From the NCBI RefSeq assembly GCF_021431925.1, contig NZ_CP090371.1, positions 744,001 to 808,000 on the forward strand: DNA of 64,000 nt. The letters run 5' to 3'. Each line of letters starts with the position of its first letter. Position 1 is the first letter of the stretch. Position numbers and translations under genes: made by a program. The notes under the pieces are model-generated. The model was not told where the DNA came from, ran no database searches, and was given only the letters and a program-made list of their open reading frames with translations. Positions 16,627 through 25,300 of this stretch are shown here, in pieces. The DNA comes from Halobaculum sp. CBA1158. Its GTDB lineage: Archaea; Halobacteriota; Halobacteria; Halobacteriales; Haloferacaceae.

Positions 16627-16875
16627 GTGACGAAGATCGAAGTCGACCTGCCCGACCGAATCGACAGCGAGATCTCGCGCCTCACAGAGCAGGGGGAGTT
16701 CCTCAACCGCAAGGAGGCCATCGAGGACTTCCTCACCCGCGGTATCCAGGCGTACGACGTGGACGAAGAGACCCGCGACGGGGAGGCCGACGGCGACCTC
16801 TTCACCAACGCGGTCGACGAACAGCAGGACCCCGCCGCGCTCGACGGCGACTCGAACGACGAGCCGACGTTCTGA
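16627..16875 (+). CDS. Ribbon-helix-helix (CopG-like) small protein
   Basis: 82 aa with a GTG start. The N-terminal KIEVDLPDRIDSEISRL strand-helix and the following NRKEAIEDFLTRGIQAY helix form a CopG/Arc-type DNA-binding fold (residues 3-45). The C-terminal half is acidic and probably unstructured. It resembles a haloarchaeal family labelled DUF7120, a match made from memory. It may act as a transcriptional regulator; its target is unknown. It converges with the small coiled-coil gene on the other strand. Confidence 0.75.
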   Translation: MTKIEVDLPDRIDSEISRLTEQGEFLNRKEAIEDFLTRGIQAYDVDEETRDGEADGDLFTNAVDEQQDPAALDGDSNDEPTF

Positions 16876-16893
16876 GTCGGCCCGTCCCGCCGA

Positions 16894-17160
16894 TCACTCG
16901 CTCGACCGGCTCTCGCGGTAGTCCCGCAGGCGCTCGCGAGCGTCCTGCACAGCCTCCTTCGCCTCGCCCTCGGCCTTCCCCGACAGCTCCTTCAGGTCCG
17001 ACTCGAGCCGGTCCAGCCGCGAGGGCTCGGGCACCTTCTCCTTGCCGACCAGCTCGCGAACGCGCTCCTCGACCGGCTCCAACTCCTCTTTGACGCCCTC
17101 TTTCGCGTGCTCGGCCGCTCGTCCGAGGTAGTACCGTGCGTCCTCGAAGTGCTTGGACAT
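16894..17160 (-). CDS. Small charged helical protein, DUF7553-like
   Basis: 88 aa, soluble, dominated by Lys/Glu-rich helices: MSKHFEDARYYLGRAAEHA, then EELEPVEERVRELVGKEK and LDRLESDLKELSGK. The pattern of heptads suggests a helical bundle or coiled coil. It resembles the haloarchaeal DUF7553 family, of unknown function. ATG at 17160; TTTATTC at about 17184-17191 upstream can serve as a TATA box. Function not assignable. Confidence 0.75.
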   Translation of the reverse strand: MSKHFEDARYYLGRAAEHAKEGVKEELEPVEERVRELVGKEKVPEPSRLDRLESDLKELSGKAEGEAKEAVQDARERLRDYRESRSSE

Positions 17161-17318
17161 ACCTGTCCTTTGCCGAACGACGAATAAATCGTTTGTGGCG
17201 GTACTCGCTGGAGCCGACCGGACCGCCAGGATCGACGGACACGGAAGCCGCGACCGTCGGGACCGTCGATGCCGTCGCCGCCGAACGCGAGGGCGCGGGG
17301 ACGCGTCGGCCGGGTCGC

Positions 17319-17855
17319 CTACTCGTAGTCCGGGGCGTCCTCCGGGACGCCGTCGCGGGCGTTGACGACCCGCGCGAACGTGAACAGCGCGTCCGAGAGG
17401 CGATTGAGGTACGCGACCGCCTCGCCGTTCACCGGTTCGTCGTCGGCCAGATCGACCGCGCGGCGTTCGGCGCGCCGGACGACCGTCCGCGCGTGATGCA
17501 GCTTCGCGCCCGCCTCGCTCCCCGACGGAAGCACGAAGTTTCGCAGCGGCTCCAGCTCCTCGTCGAGCTCGTCGATCCACGCCTCCAACTGCTCGGTGTG
17601 GGACTCGCGGACGACCGGGTCGTCCTCGTCGGGGTCGGGATTGGCGAAGTCCGCCTGGAGCACGTGGAGGTGGTCCTGCACGCCGCGGAGCATCTCGTCG
17701 ACGTCGTCGTACCCCGTCGGGCGGACCGTGCCGACGAGCGCGTTCGCCTCGTCGACGGTGCCGTACGCCTCGATGCGCCGGGAGGTCTTCGACACCCGGG
17801 ACATGTCCCGGAGGTCGGTCTTTCCCTCGTCGCCGCGGCCGGTGTAGATCTTCAT
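17319..17855 (-). CDS. Cob(I)alamin adenosyltransferase, PduO type
   Basis: 178 aa. Transfers the adenosyl group of ATP to cob(I)alamin to make coenzyme B12. The N-terminal MKIYTGRGDEGKTDL is the ATP-binding signature, followed by RIEAYGTVDEANALVG, and the C-terminal VVRRAERRAV with YLNRLSDALFTFAR carries conserved Arg and Asp of the active site. The length fits the PduO family. It is 4 bases after a glutaredoxin-like gene on the same strand, so a thiol-redox partner in cobalt reduction is conceivable (inference). Confidence 0.93.
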   Translation of the reverse strand: MKIYTGRGDEGKTDLRDMSRVSKTSRRIEAYGTVDEANALVGTVRPTGYDDVDEMLRGVQDHLHVLQADFANPDPDEDDPVVRESHTEQLEAWIDELDEELEPLRNFVLPSGSEAGAKLHHARTVVRRAERRAVDLADDEPVNGEAVAYLNRLSDALFTFARVVNARDGVPEDAPDYE

Positions 17856-17859
17856 GACG

Positions 17860-18099
17860 CTACGCGAGGGTCCGCTCGACGTACTCGAGGATGTTCGCCG
17901 ACTCGTTCATCGTGACGCCGCGCTCGTCGTCGACGAGCACCGGCACGCCGCGCTGCCCGCTGACGCGGGCGACCTCGTCGCGCTCGGAGTGGAGCGCGTC
18001 CGTCCAGATCGTCTCGTAGGCCACGTCGGCATCCTCGAGCGCGTCGTGGACCTTCTCACACCACGGACAGCCGTCCAGCGCGTACAGCGTTACGGACAT
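17860..18099 (-). CDS. Glutaredoxin-like protein
   Basis: 79 aa, a single thioredoxin-fold domain of glutaredoxin size. Redox motif CPWC at residues 11-14 in LYALDGCPWCEKVH, cis-Pro in GVPVLVDD, and NESANILEYVE at the C-terminal helix. ATG at 18099 is used; an in-frame GTG at 18138 would add 13 residues with no family similarity. Immediately upstream of the cobalamin adenosyltransferase gene (4-base gap), almost certainly one transcript. Its thiol partner in haloarchaea may be gamma-glutamylcysteine rather than glutathione (known of the group). Confidence 0.85.
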   Translation of the reverse strand: MSVTLYALDGCPWCEKVHDALEDADVAYETIWTDALHSERDEVARVSGQRGVPVLVDDERGVTMNESANILEYVERTLA

Positions 18100-18171
18100 G
18101 GATCTACCGTCGTCGGCGACCCGGAAGTAGCTTGCCACGACGGGCGTTCCGGCCGGAGCACCGTCGATGGC

Positions 18172-18285
18172 CTCGTCATCGTCGTCATCCTCGTTTTCGT
18201 GATCGTCGTCGTCATCGTCGACGTCGTTATTGTCGTCGCCGCGGTCGTCCTCGTCCTCATCGTCGCCGACGGCGTCACCGTCGCT
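18172..18285. repeat. Low-complexity GTC/ATC trinucleotide-like tract
   Basis: About 114 bases of irregular GTC, ATC and CTC triplets between the divergent glutaredoxin and S9 peptidase genes. Read on the minus strand in the glutaredoxin frame it would give an Asp/Glu-rich run, but no start codon lies upstream. Confidence 0.7.
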
Positions 18286-18340
18286 CGCACGGACGGCCCG
18301 TTCCCGAACCGTGAAGTGGCAGTCCCGTCACCCGAGCCGT

Positions 18341-20500
18341 ATGCAGACGGGACTCGATTCAGAGGCGTTCTACGACCTCAGGCTGCTTTCGGAGGTGGCG
18401 GTCTCGCCCGACGGCGAGCGCGTCGCGTTCGTCGCCACCGAATCCGACCCCGCGGCCGACGAGACGCGGACCGGGCTGTACGTCGCGCCCGCCGACGGCT
18501 CGCGCGATCCGCACCGACTCACGCGCGCGTCGACGGCCTCCGCGCCGACGTGGGGACCCGACGGCGACACCCTCGCGTTCCTCGCCGCGCGCGATGAGGA
18601 CCTCGACCGGAAGCGCGGCCGGGTCGACGCGGACGACCCTGACGACCGAGGAGAGGGCGGAGCCGACGAGGAGGACGAGGACGACAGGGACGACGAGTCC
18701 GACGGGGACGACGGACCCGGCGACGGCGACGACCCGAAGCAGCAGGTGTGGCTGTTCGACCTCGCGCTCGGCGGCGACGCCCGACAGGTGACCGCCTTCG
18801 AGCGCGGCGTGACGGAGTTCGACCTCTCGCCGGACGGCGATCGCCTCGTCGTCGCCGCCCGCGACCCGACCGACGAGCAGGAGGAGTACCTCGACCAGCG
18901 GGAGGAGGGAGGCCCGATCGAGGTGACCCGGCTCCAGCACAAGCGCGACGGCGCGGGCTGGCTCGACGACGTGACCACGTACCTGTTCGTCGGCGACGCC
19001 GACGGCGACGCCGCCGACGCCACGGCGTTCGAGCGCCTCGACGACGCCCACGGCGCGGGCTCGGCCGAACCGCTCGCGGGACTCCAGCCCGCGTGGGGAC
19101 CGACCGACCGGATCGCGTTCACCACCTGCGTCGACGAGGACCCCGACGACACCGGCGCGTACGACGTGTGTACGATCGCGCCCGACGGCTCCGACCGCCG
19201 GGTCGTCACCGACGGGAGCCTCCGGTGTGCCTCGCCGACGTGGTCGCCCGACGGCGACCTGCTCGCATTCGGCGGGAGCAACTACGAGAACTGGTACGAG
19301 CCGACGGAGGCGTACGTCGCGCCCGACGAGGCCGAGGCGGCGTTCGAGTCCGTCTCCGCGGAACTCGACCGGACGCTCGCGCGCACCGGCGCGCCCCGGT
19401 GGCTGGACGGGGAGACGGTCGTCGTCCCGATCGCCGACGAGGCGTGGACCAGGCTCGCCGTGTGCCCGGTCGACGGTCAGCCCCGGCGGGCGTTCTCCCG
19501 GCAGGGTCGCGACCGGACGATCGCGGCGTTCGACCTCGCGGGCGACACCGTCGCGCTCGGGTTGACGGGCGCGGACCAGCCGCCGGACGTGTTCGCGGTC
19601 CCGGGTGCCGAGCTCCGTTCGGACGACGCCGGCGGCCCGACGAGGCGGCTCTCGGCGCTCAACGACGGGTGGCTCGCCGAGCACGACGGCTCGCTGCCCG
19701 ACTGTGAGGTCGTCGCCTACGAGAACTCGGACGGCGAGGAGATCGAGGCGGTCGTCTACTACCCGAACGACTTCGACCCCGACGCCGACGACCCGGCCCC
19801 GACCGTCTGCTCGATCCACGGCGGGCCGATGAGCTACGACGCCCCAGCCTACCGGTTCACCCTCCACTACTGGGCCAGCCGGGGGTACGTCGTCGTGAAG
19901 CCCAACTACCGCGGGTCGACCTCCTACGGCCGAGACTTCTCGGAGCGCCTGAAGGGCAGCAGGGGCGAACTCGAGACCGACGACGTGGTCTCGGCGGTGG
20001 AGCACCTCGTCGACGAGGGCGTCGCCGACCCCGACCGGCTGTTCTGCACCGGATTCAGCTACGGCGGGATCACGACCGCACACGTCGTCACTCGCACCGA
20101 CGCGTTCGCGGCCGCCGCCCCCGAACACGGCATCTACGACTTCTACGCGAACTTCGGGACCGACGACAACCACAACTGGCACGAGTGGGAGTTCGGGATG
20201 CCCTGGGAGAACGAGGCGACCTACCGCGACATCTCCTCGATCACCCGCGTCGGCGACATCGAGACCCCGCTCCTGATCACCGCGGGCGAGGAGGACTGGC
20301 GGTGTCCGCCGACGCAGGCCGAACAGCTGTACGTCAGCGTGCGCAAGCAGGGGATCGACGCGAAGCTGGTGATCTACCCGAACGAGCACCACAACATCGG
20401 CAAGCCGAAGCGGGCGACCCACCGGATCGAGGAGTTGACGGAGTGGTTCCGAACGCACGATCCGGGCGTGGCTGAGGGAGCAAACGGAGTGAGCGACTGA
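18341..20500 (+). CDS. S9 family peptidase (acyl-aminoacyl-peptidase/dipeptidyl-peptidase type)
   Basis: 719 aa. Serine peptidase cleaving short or blocked peptides, cytoplasmic (no signal peptide). The N-terminal two thirds form a beta-propeller of WD40-like blades (repeated PTWGPDGDTLAFL-like units), with a highly acidic Asp/Glu insertion at about residues 85-130. The C-terminal alpha/beta hydrolase has GFSYGGITT with the nucleophilic Ser, GEEDWRCP with the Asp and NEHHNIGKP with the His. The ATG at 18341 begins MQTGLDSEAFYDLRLLSEV, typical of the family. Stands alone between opposed genes. Confidence 0.93.
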   Translation: MQTGLDSEAFYDLRLLSEVAVSPDGERVAFVATESDPAADETRTGLYVAPADGSRDPHRLTRASTASAPTWGPDGDTLAFLAARDEDLDRKRGRVDADDPDDRGEGGADEEDEDDRDDESDGDDGPGDGDDPKQQVWLFDLALGGDARQVTAFERGVTEFDLSPDGDRLVVAARDPTDEQEEYLDQREEGGPIEVTRLQHKRDGAGWLDDVTTYLFVGDADGDAADATAFERLDDAHGAGSAEPLAGLQPAWGPTDRIAFTTCVDEDPDDTGAYDVCTIAPDGSDRRVVTDGSLRCASPTWSPDGDLLAFGGSNYENWYEPTEAYVAPDEAEAAFESVSAELDRTLARTGAPRWLDGETVVVPIADEAWTRLAVCPVDGQPRRAFSRQGRDRTIAAFDLAGDTVALGLTGADQPPDVFAVPGAELRSDDAGGPTRRLSALNDGWLAEHDGSLPDCEVVAYENSDGEEIEAVVYYPNDFDPDADDPAPTVCSIHGGPMSYDAPAYRFTLHYWASRGYVVVKPNYRGSTSYGRDFSERLKGSRGELETDDVVSAVEHLVDEGVADPDRLFCTGFSYGGITTAHVVTRTDAFAAAAPEHGIYDFYANFGTDDNHNWHEWEFGMPWENEATYRDISSITRVGDIETPLLITAGEEDWRCPPTQAEQLYVSVRKQGIDAKLVIYPNEHHNIGKPKRATHRIEELTEWFRTHDPGVAEGANGVSD

Positions 20501-20592
20501 GGCCACGGAACTCGGCGGAGCGGCACACGACCGCTCCGCCTATCACAAGCTGTCGGCCCCGTCGTCCCGTCGACGCTCCCGCGACCGACCGG

Positions 20593-21453
20593 TCAGCCGT
20601 CGCGTCGGCCCACCGACTCGGCCAGCAGGTCGGCCAACTCGTCGTACGGGACGGCCTCCTCCATCCGGTCGTACGTCCCCGACTCGAGCACCTCCGCGCC
20701 GATCGCATCCAGCGCGGCGAGGGTGGCGCGCATCGGCCCCGAGCCGACGCTGACCCGAGCGACCCCGAGGTCGCCCATGTCGGGCACGGGCGGCGCGCCG
20801 GGGCCGCCGAGGACGTTGAGCGGCGCGTCGATCCGGTCGGCCAGCGCGGCGATCGTCTCGCGGTCGGTAACCCCCGGGACGAACGCGCAGTCGCCGCCGG
20901 CGTCGACGTAGGCGTTCGCCCGCGCGACCGCCCGGTCGAGGCGGTCGCTCGGGTCGCCGACGCCGGCCCAGAACACGTCGGTCCGGGCGTTGACCACCGC
21001 CGGAACGTCCGATTCGTCGGCGGCCGCCCGGGCGGCGCTGATCGCCGCGGCGTGGTCGTCAGTCGCGGTCAGCGGGTCGGCCGGGTCGCCGGTGCCGTCC
21101 TCGAGATTCACGCCGATGGCCCCCGCCTCGATCGCCCGGGCGACCGTCTCGCCGACGGCGTCGGGCGCGTCGCCGTAGCCGGCTTCGATGTCCGCACTGA
21201 CCGGGAGCGCGACGCTCTCGGCGATACGTCTCGTCGCCGCGATCATCTCCTCGCGCGGGACGCGCTCGCCGTCGGGGTAGCCGAGCGAGGCGGCGACGCC
21301 GGCGCTCGACGTGGCGACGGCCGCGAATCCCTGTCGTTCGTACATGAGCGCGCTCGCGACGTCCCAGGCGTTCGCCAGCACGAACGCCCCGTCGGAATCC
21401 TCGTGGAGCGCCCGAAACGTCCGCGCGCGGTCTCGCTGTGTGTCGTAGTCCAT
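20593..21453 (-). CDS. Isocitrate lyase/PEP mutase superfamily protein
   Basis: 286 aa, a PEP mutase-like TIM barrel. Seen: FVLANAWDVASAL near the start, VSADIEAGYGDAP with metal-binding Asp residues, GVNLEDGTGDP, and PAVVNARTDVFWAG. It lacks the KKCGH-type catalytic cysteine loop of isocitrate and methylisocitrate lyases, so it is probably a different C-C lyase or hydrolase, such as an oxaloacetate-type enzyme. ATG at 21453 (MDYDTQRDRARTF) is preferred; upstream in-frame starts lack similarity. It converges with the S9 peptidase. Confidence 0.85.
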   Translation of the reverse strand: MDYDTQRDRARTFRALHEDSDGAFVLANAWDVASALMYERQGFAAVATSSAGVAASLGYPDGERVPREEMIAATRRIAESVALPVSADIEAGYGDAPDAVGETVARAIEAGAIGVNLEDGTGDPADPLTATDDHAAAISAARAAADESDVPAVVNARTDVFWAGVGDPSDRLDRAVARANAYVDAGGDCAFVPGVTDRETIAALADRIDAPLNVLGGPGAPPVPDMGDLGVARVSVGSGPMRATLAALDAIGAEVLESGTYDRMEEAVPYDELADLLAESVGRRDG

Positions 21454-21719
21454 TGTCCCGTCCGCCGCGATCTCACGCTCCGACAGCGGCGAATCGACTG
21501 TCAGGTCGCCGCCCGCGGTAATAACGCTGCGGTCGGAACGGCCGGCGCGGTCGACGGCGTCCACGGCCCGCAGCCGTCGTCACCTGTCGCTGCCGGCGTC
21601 CCGCGGTGGCCGCCTCGCTGGACGGACCTGTCGGAGCGACTGCTCGTCGGGCGGGTCGCGAAAGAATCGGAGATCGGTGTCGTCTGGTGCCGCACCTCGA
21701 GGGCGCGGCGTTCGGTGCC
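21454..21719. other. Gap between lyase-like and cold-shock genes
   Basis: About 266 bases, GC-rich, with no supported gene or repeat. It holds the promoter region of the lyase-like gene on the minus strand; no convincing TATA box was found. Confidence 0.5.
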
Positions 21720-21914
21720 TTACAGGCGCTGCAGATTCGTCGCGCGGGGGCCCTTCTCGGCCTCCTCGATGTCGAACTCGACCTCCTGATCCTCCTCCAG
21801 ATCGGGGCCGCCAACGTCCTCCATGTGGAAGAAGACGTCCTCGTCCGCGTCCTCAGTATCGATGAATCCGTAGCCGCCGGTGTCGTTGAAGAAGTCGACC
21901 TTCCCTTTCGCCAT
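21720..21914 (-). CDS. cspA: Cold-shock domain protein (CspA family), copy 1
   Basis: 64 aa, a single OB-fold cold-shock domain that binds single-stranded RNA or DNA. RNP1-like GGYGFI and RNP2-like VFFHME are both present. It differs from the second copy at 28497-28691 mainly in a few charged residues. ATG at 21914. A TTATCAG-like element near 21939-21945 on the minus strand could be its TATA box. Confidence 0.93.
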   Translation of the reverse strand: MAKGKVDFFNDTGGYGFIDTEDADEDVFFHMEDVGGPDLEEDQEVEFDIEEAEKGPRATNLQRL

Positions 21915-22280
21915 ACCCACTCGAGTCGAGACTGACTGATAACCCTTCCGTACCGGGGCCCCGTGTGTGACCTCGGCACGTGAGTGTCGGTAGCGTGGCT
22001 CGGTCTCGGCGGACGGGTGTTCGGGCGGGCGAGCGAACAGCGGCCATTCCTGGATGTTCGGTCACCCACCTGGGACCCGTTCCCCGCGACCGGGGCCGAG
22101 GCGGTGTCCGGGGAGTTCGCGTCGCTGACGGCGGGGACTCCGGCGACTGCTCGGGCGGCACCCGCGACCGTTCAGGCGGTCTCGGAGCCGTCGGGTCGCG
22201 CGTGGTTCTCCTCCGTGTGACCGGCGAGGAGCGGTCGCCGCCGGCGGGCGATCGTCCCGATCGAACGGGCGCTGTAGCCC
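21915..22280. other. Gene-free gap (366 bases)
   Basis: Contains the upstream region of the cold-shock gene and the 3' side of the thioesterase gene. Open frames on the plus strand here are short and lack any recognisable feature; nothing else was identified. Confidence 0.5.
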
Positions 22281-22667
22281 TCACTCGGCAACGTGGCGCT
22301 CGGCCGCCTCGCGGACGGCGTCGGGCAGCGGGGCCGGCTCCCCGTCCGCGAGCGCGACCTGGACGGTCTCGGCCTCGGCGACGAGACTGCCCTCGGCGTG
22401 GAGTTCGTACGCGAACGTGAGACTGGAGGTGCCCACGTCGGCCACCTCGAGCACGGCCCGGACCGAGCCGGTCCCCCGGATCGGCGCGCGGTAGTCGATG
22501 TCGAGGGAGGCCAGCGCGGCCTCCGAGTCCGCGAGGTCGACGCCGACCTCGTCGTCGAAGAAGGCCGTGCGGATCTCCTCGAGGTAGGTGCAGTAGACGG
22601 CGTTGTTCACGTGTCCCATCGGATCGAGATCGCGGTACCGGACGGGAATCGTCGTCTCGTAGGTCAT
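22281..22667 (-). CDS. Acyl-CoA thioesterase (hot-dog fold, 4HBT type)
   Basis: 128 aa. Hydrolyses acyl-CoA thioesters. The N-terminal PVRYRDLDPMGHVNNAVYC contains the conserved Asp and the HVNN signature of the 4-hydroxybenzoyl-CoA thioesterase family; YLEEIRTAFF follows. No signal peptide. ATG at 22667 (MTYETTIPVRYRD) is chosen because the upstream frame is basic and non-family. Substrate unknown. Confidence 0.9.
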   Translation of the reverse strand: MTYETTIPVRYRDLDPMGHVNNAVYCTYLEEIRTAFFDDEVGVDLADSEAALASLDIDYRAPIRGTGSVRAVLEVADVGTSSLTFAYELHAEGSLVAEAETVQVALADGEPAPLPDAVREAAERHVAE

Positions 22668-22759
22668 ACGTCCCGATCGGCCCCGAGGGGTTTCGAGGTG
22701 TCGTTCCGGGGCCGCCGGGGACCGGTGTCTTGAACTACGCGCGCCGCACACGGACGACC

Positions 22760-22930
22760 ATGAGCCTCGAAATGGAGTTTTACTGTCCCGGCTGCGGGGA
22801 GGAACAGGACTTCTGGCGCGTCGCGGCGATGACGCTACATCTGGGCGAGAAGACGAAGTGGCGGTGCAACGAGTGCGACTACGGTCTCACGCGCATCGAC
22901 GGCGACATCAGCTCCGCCATCGAGGCGTAA
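22760..22930 (+). CDS. Small zinc-ribbon protein (DUF7838-like)
   Basis: 56 aa. Two CxxC knuckles, CPGC (residues 8-11) and CNEC (residues 36-39), make a beta-ribbon zinc site; between them is AAMTLHLGEKTKWRC. It resembles a haloarchaeal zinc beta-ribbon family recalled as DUF7838. ATG 22760 (MSLEMEFYCPGCG) is preferred over an upstream TTG. Function unknown. Confidence 0.8.
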   Translation: MSLEMEFYCPGCGEEQDFWRVAAMTLHLGEKTKWRCNECDYGLTRIDGDISSAIEA

Positions 22931-22955
22931 CCGCCCGGTTCTGCCGCAGTTCCGT

Positions 22956-23588
22956 TCATCCCGGGAGCAGGTCCCCGAGCGCGGCCCCCACGGCCATCGG
23001 CACGGTCGCGACGAGGACGCTTCCCAGCGCGACCGTCGGCTCCGCCCAGTCGACTCGCCCCCACGCGGTCAGCCCGACGACCGCTGTGAGGACGGCGACG
23101 CCGAGGACGCCGACCGGCCGACGGGGAACGACCCCGAGGATCGGGTTCTGCACCCGGACGTCCTGGAACTCTGCGACGTACAGGATCCCGACGGTGAGCG
23201 CCACGGCGAACGCCGCCGTCCCCGCGAGGGACGCCGGCCGGGTCGCGATGAACGCCCCGACTTCGGTCGTGCCGCCCTCGACGAGCATCGGGATGCCGAA
23301 CAGGACGCTGCCGACCAGCGCCTCCGCGAGGTCGCCCCGGTCGAACCCGCGGACGACGCGTCCGAACACGCCGCTGTGAGGCGTTGACAGGTCGCGAGCG
23401 GTCCGCATCGCGTCGCGCACCTTCCGTCGCTCGTCGGCGTCGTCGACGGACTCCTCCAGCGTCTCCAGGTCCTCGATCAGGTCCTCGACGGTCGAGACGC
23501 CGTCCGCGTCCCCGTCGTCGCCTGACCCGATTCCGCCCCCGGACGCGCCGTCGCGCCGGCCGGCCCCGCCGCCGTGGCTGTCGCTCAT
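22956..23588 (-). CDS. DUF2391 family membrane protein
   Basis: 210 aa. A Gly/Asp-rich N-terminus (1-30) leads to an acidic coiled segment VEDLIEDLETLEESVDDADE and then four hydrophobic helices from about residue 85 to the end. Matches the plan of DUF2391 integral membrane proteins common in haloarchaea, whose function is unknown. ATG at 23588 is used; another lies four codons upstream. Convergent with the small zinc-ribbon gene. Confidence 0.75.
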   Translation of the reverse strand: MSDSHGGGAGRRDGASGGGIGSGDDGDADGVSTVEDLIEDLETLEESVDDADERRKVRDAMRTARDLSTPHSGVFGRVVRGFDRGDLAEALVGSVLFGIPMLVEGGTTEVGAFIATRPASLAGTAAFAVALTVGILYVAEFQDVRVQNPILGVVPRRPVGVLGVAVLTAVVGLTAWGRVDWAEPTVALGSVLVATVPMAVGAALGDLLPG

Positions 23589-23627
23589 CGGTCGGTGCAC
23601 CGCGTGAGAGAAGGTAGTTCCGGCGGT

Positions 23628-23735
23628 GTCGCGGTCGGGGATCTCGTCGCGGTTGGGGGCGGATCCCGGTCGGGGGTCCCGCCGCAGTCGCCGATCGCGT
23701 TCCGGTCGGAGATCGCGTCGCGGTCGAAAAAGGGT
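23628..23735. repeat. Degenerate tandem repeat (CGGTCGGGGATCnCGTCG-like)
   Basis: Several imperfect units resembling GCGGTCGGAGATCGCGTCGC lie between isocitrate lyase and the DUF2391 gene. Unit boundaries are loose. Confidence 0.5.
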
Positions 23736-23781
23736 CGCATCGCGGGTCGTCGCCGGCGTCGACCGCTCGGGAGCCGCCGCG

Positions 23782-24852
23782 TCAGTCGTCGTCGCTCGTG
23801 CTCTCTATCTCGTCCTCGCTGCGGTCGGCCGTCGAGATGGGGTCCTCCTGGTCCTCGGAGAAGCCCGCGGAGCCCTCGATGCGCTCCTCGGCCTCGGGGT
23901 CGAAGCGCGTCTCGATGTCCTGGTAGCGGTCGACGAACGAGAGCGCGTGGTGGCTCTCGGTCTCGTGACCGATGTAGCGCTCCTCCAGGTCGAACTGCGC
24001 CTCCTCGTCGTTCTCCGCGATGTTCGCGAAGTCCTCGTAGACGGCGTGTGCGCCCGAGTGCAGCGCGTAGAGGGTGATGAACTGGTACTTGTAGCCCAGG
24101 TCGCCCAGCTCCTCGAAGGTAAGCGGGTCCTCCTCGGCACCCCACTCGAACGACGACGAGTAGTTGAACGCGAGGTCGACCTCGGGGTGGGTCTCGTGGA
24201 GCGTCTCGGCGTAGTTGACGGCGTCCTCACGCGAGGGGTCGGGCATCTCGGGCCAGACCAGGTCGACGCCGGCGTCGGCGTAGATGCGGCCGCGCTCGAG
24301 GTGCTCCTCCCAGTCGCCGTTGGCCGAGCCGTAGGCGTCGGTGCGGGCGATGACGACCGTGTCCTCGCTCTGCTTGGCGTCGACGGCCGCCTCGAAGCGC
24401 GAGCGAGCCTTCTCGCGGGAGACGATCTGCTTGCCCGCGATGTGGCCGCAGCGCTTGGGCGTCGTCTGGTCCTCGATGTGGACGGCGGCGACGCCGGCCT
24501 TCTCGTACTCGCGGACGGCGCGGCGGACGTTGTGGGTGCCGCCGTAGCCGGTGTCGCAGTCGGCGATGACCGGGAGGTTCGTCGCCTCGACCATGCGCTT
24601 GGCGTTCTCGACCATCTCGGTCATCGTCACCATCTCCAGGTCCGGGAAGCCGAACTGGCCGAGGACGGTGGAGTAGCCAGACATGTACGCGGCGTCGAGC
24701 CCGGCCATCTCCGCGAGGCGGGCGTCCAGCGCGTGGTACATCCCGGGGGCGAAGACGTAGTCCTGCTCGTCGAGCATCCGGCGCAGCTTCGCGCCCTGGG
24801 GGTTGTCGATGTCCTTCGTGAAGACGTCCTGGTCGAGTTCTGAGGGGTGCAT
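23782..24852 (-). CDS. aceA: Isocitrate lyase
   Basis: 356 aa. Splits isocitrate into succinate and glyoxylate in the glyoxylate bypass, allowing growth on acetate or fatty acids. Seen: [27 protein letters not shown] with metal-binding Asp, and the catalytic [12 protein letters not shown] loop (KRCGH instead of bacterial KKCGH), followed by VIARTDAYG. It is shorter than bacterial AceA (about 430), as expected in haloarchaea. Its ATG overlaps the TAA of a 71-aa upstream frame by one base. Malate synthase is not in view. Confidence 0.94.
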   Translation of the reverse strand: MHPSELDQDVFTKDIDNPQGAKLRRMLDEQDYVFAPGMYHALDARLAEMAGLDAAYMSGYSTVLGQFGFPDLEMVTMTEMVENAKRMVEATNLPVIADCDTGYGGTHNVRRAVREYEKAGVAAVHIEDQTTPKRCGHIAGKQIVSREKARSRFEAAVDAKQSEDTVVIARTDAYGSANGDWEEHLERGRIYADAGVDLVWPEMPDPSREDAVNYAETLHETHPEVDLAFNYSSSFEWGAEEDPLTFEELGDLGYKYQFITLYALHSGAHAVYEDFANIAENDEEAQFDLEERYIGHETESHHALSFVDRYQDIETRFDPEAEERIEGSAGFSEDQEDPISTADRSEDEIESTSDDD

Positions 24853-25067
24853 TATTCGGAGTCCTCCATGAGCGCGATCTCGAAGGGGTCGCGGCGACTG
24901 CGGCGCTCGGCGCGGTCGCGGCGGCTGTTCGCGGTGCCGGGGGTGGTCGCGGGGTCGGTCGTCGCCTCTGTGCGGCCCGTTCGCGTCCCCAGGTCCGGAA
25001 CCAGCGGGGCGTCGGTCTCCTCGGTCGGCCGGCGACCGGCGGTGGGGCGGGCGGAGCGACGGCTCAT
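24852..25067 (-). CDS. 71-aa Arg-rich small protein coupled to isocitrate lyase
   Basis: Not recognised. [19 protein letters not shown], an Ala/Thr/Pro-rich middle and an end [14 protein letters not shown]: basic and probably disordered, unusual for an acidic haloarchaeal proteome. Its third positions are G/C-rich as in real genes. Its TAA overlaps the aceA ATG (TAATG), and its own ATG overlaps the TGA of the 29-aa frame (ATGA). The tight overlap is the main evidence that it is translated; it could be a leader for translational coupling only. Confidence 0.5.
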   Translation of the reverse strand: MSRRSARPTAGRRPTEETDAPLVPDLGTRTGRTEATTDPATTPGTANSRRDRAERRSRRDPFEIALMEDSE

Positions 25068-25153
25068 CGGTCGTCTGCCTCCGTCGAGAACAGGCTCAGT
25101 TCGCGGTCGTCGATCTCGTCGAGGTCGGTCGTGGGGTTCGGGTTGAACGTCAT
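25064..25153 (-). CDS. 29-aa acidic micro-ORF at the head of the aceA transcript
   Basis: Not recognised. [20 protein letters not shown] and a short LFSTEADDR end; very acidic. Codons are G/C-ending, consistent with coding. ATGA overlap with the 71-aa frame gives a chain of three overlapping frames ending in aceA. Too short for a fold call. Confidence 0.45.
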   Translation of the reverse strand: MTFNPNPTTDLDEIDDRELSLFSTEADDR

Positions 25154-25290
25154 GGTGTGGGTCGTTCGGGTGGTGTGGGTGGTGTCGGCGGGTCGGTGTC
25201 GATGGTCGAAGCCTGTGCGTGTCTTGCTGCGGATTTGCGGTGATGTACACCCATGCTGTGTCGCCTCACACGTGTCCAGCCGGGAGCACA

Positions 25291-25300
25291 CAATAAATGT
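25291..25300 (-). promoter_or_regulatory. Probable TATA box of the aceA transcript
   Basis: ACATTTATTG on the minus strand inside an AT-rich island (about 25288-25365), rare in this genome. It predicts initiation near 25268 and a leader of about 115 bases before the 29-aa frame, long for a haloarchaeon. Confidence 0.5.

Noticed and set aside
21984-22220. 78-aa plus-strand open frame in the cold-shock upstream gap
   Set aside because: No promoter, no domain, and composition like noncoding GC-rich DNA; overlapping frames are similarly open.
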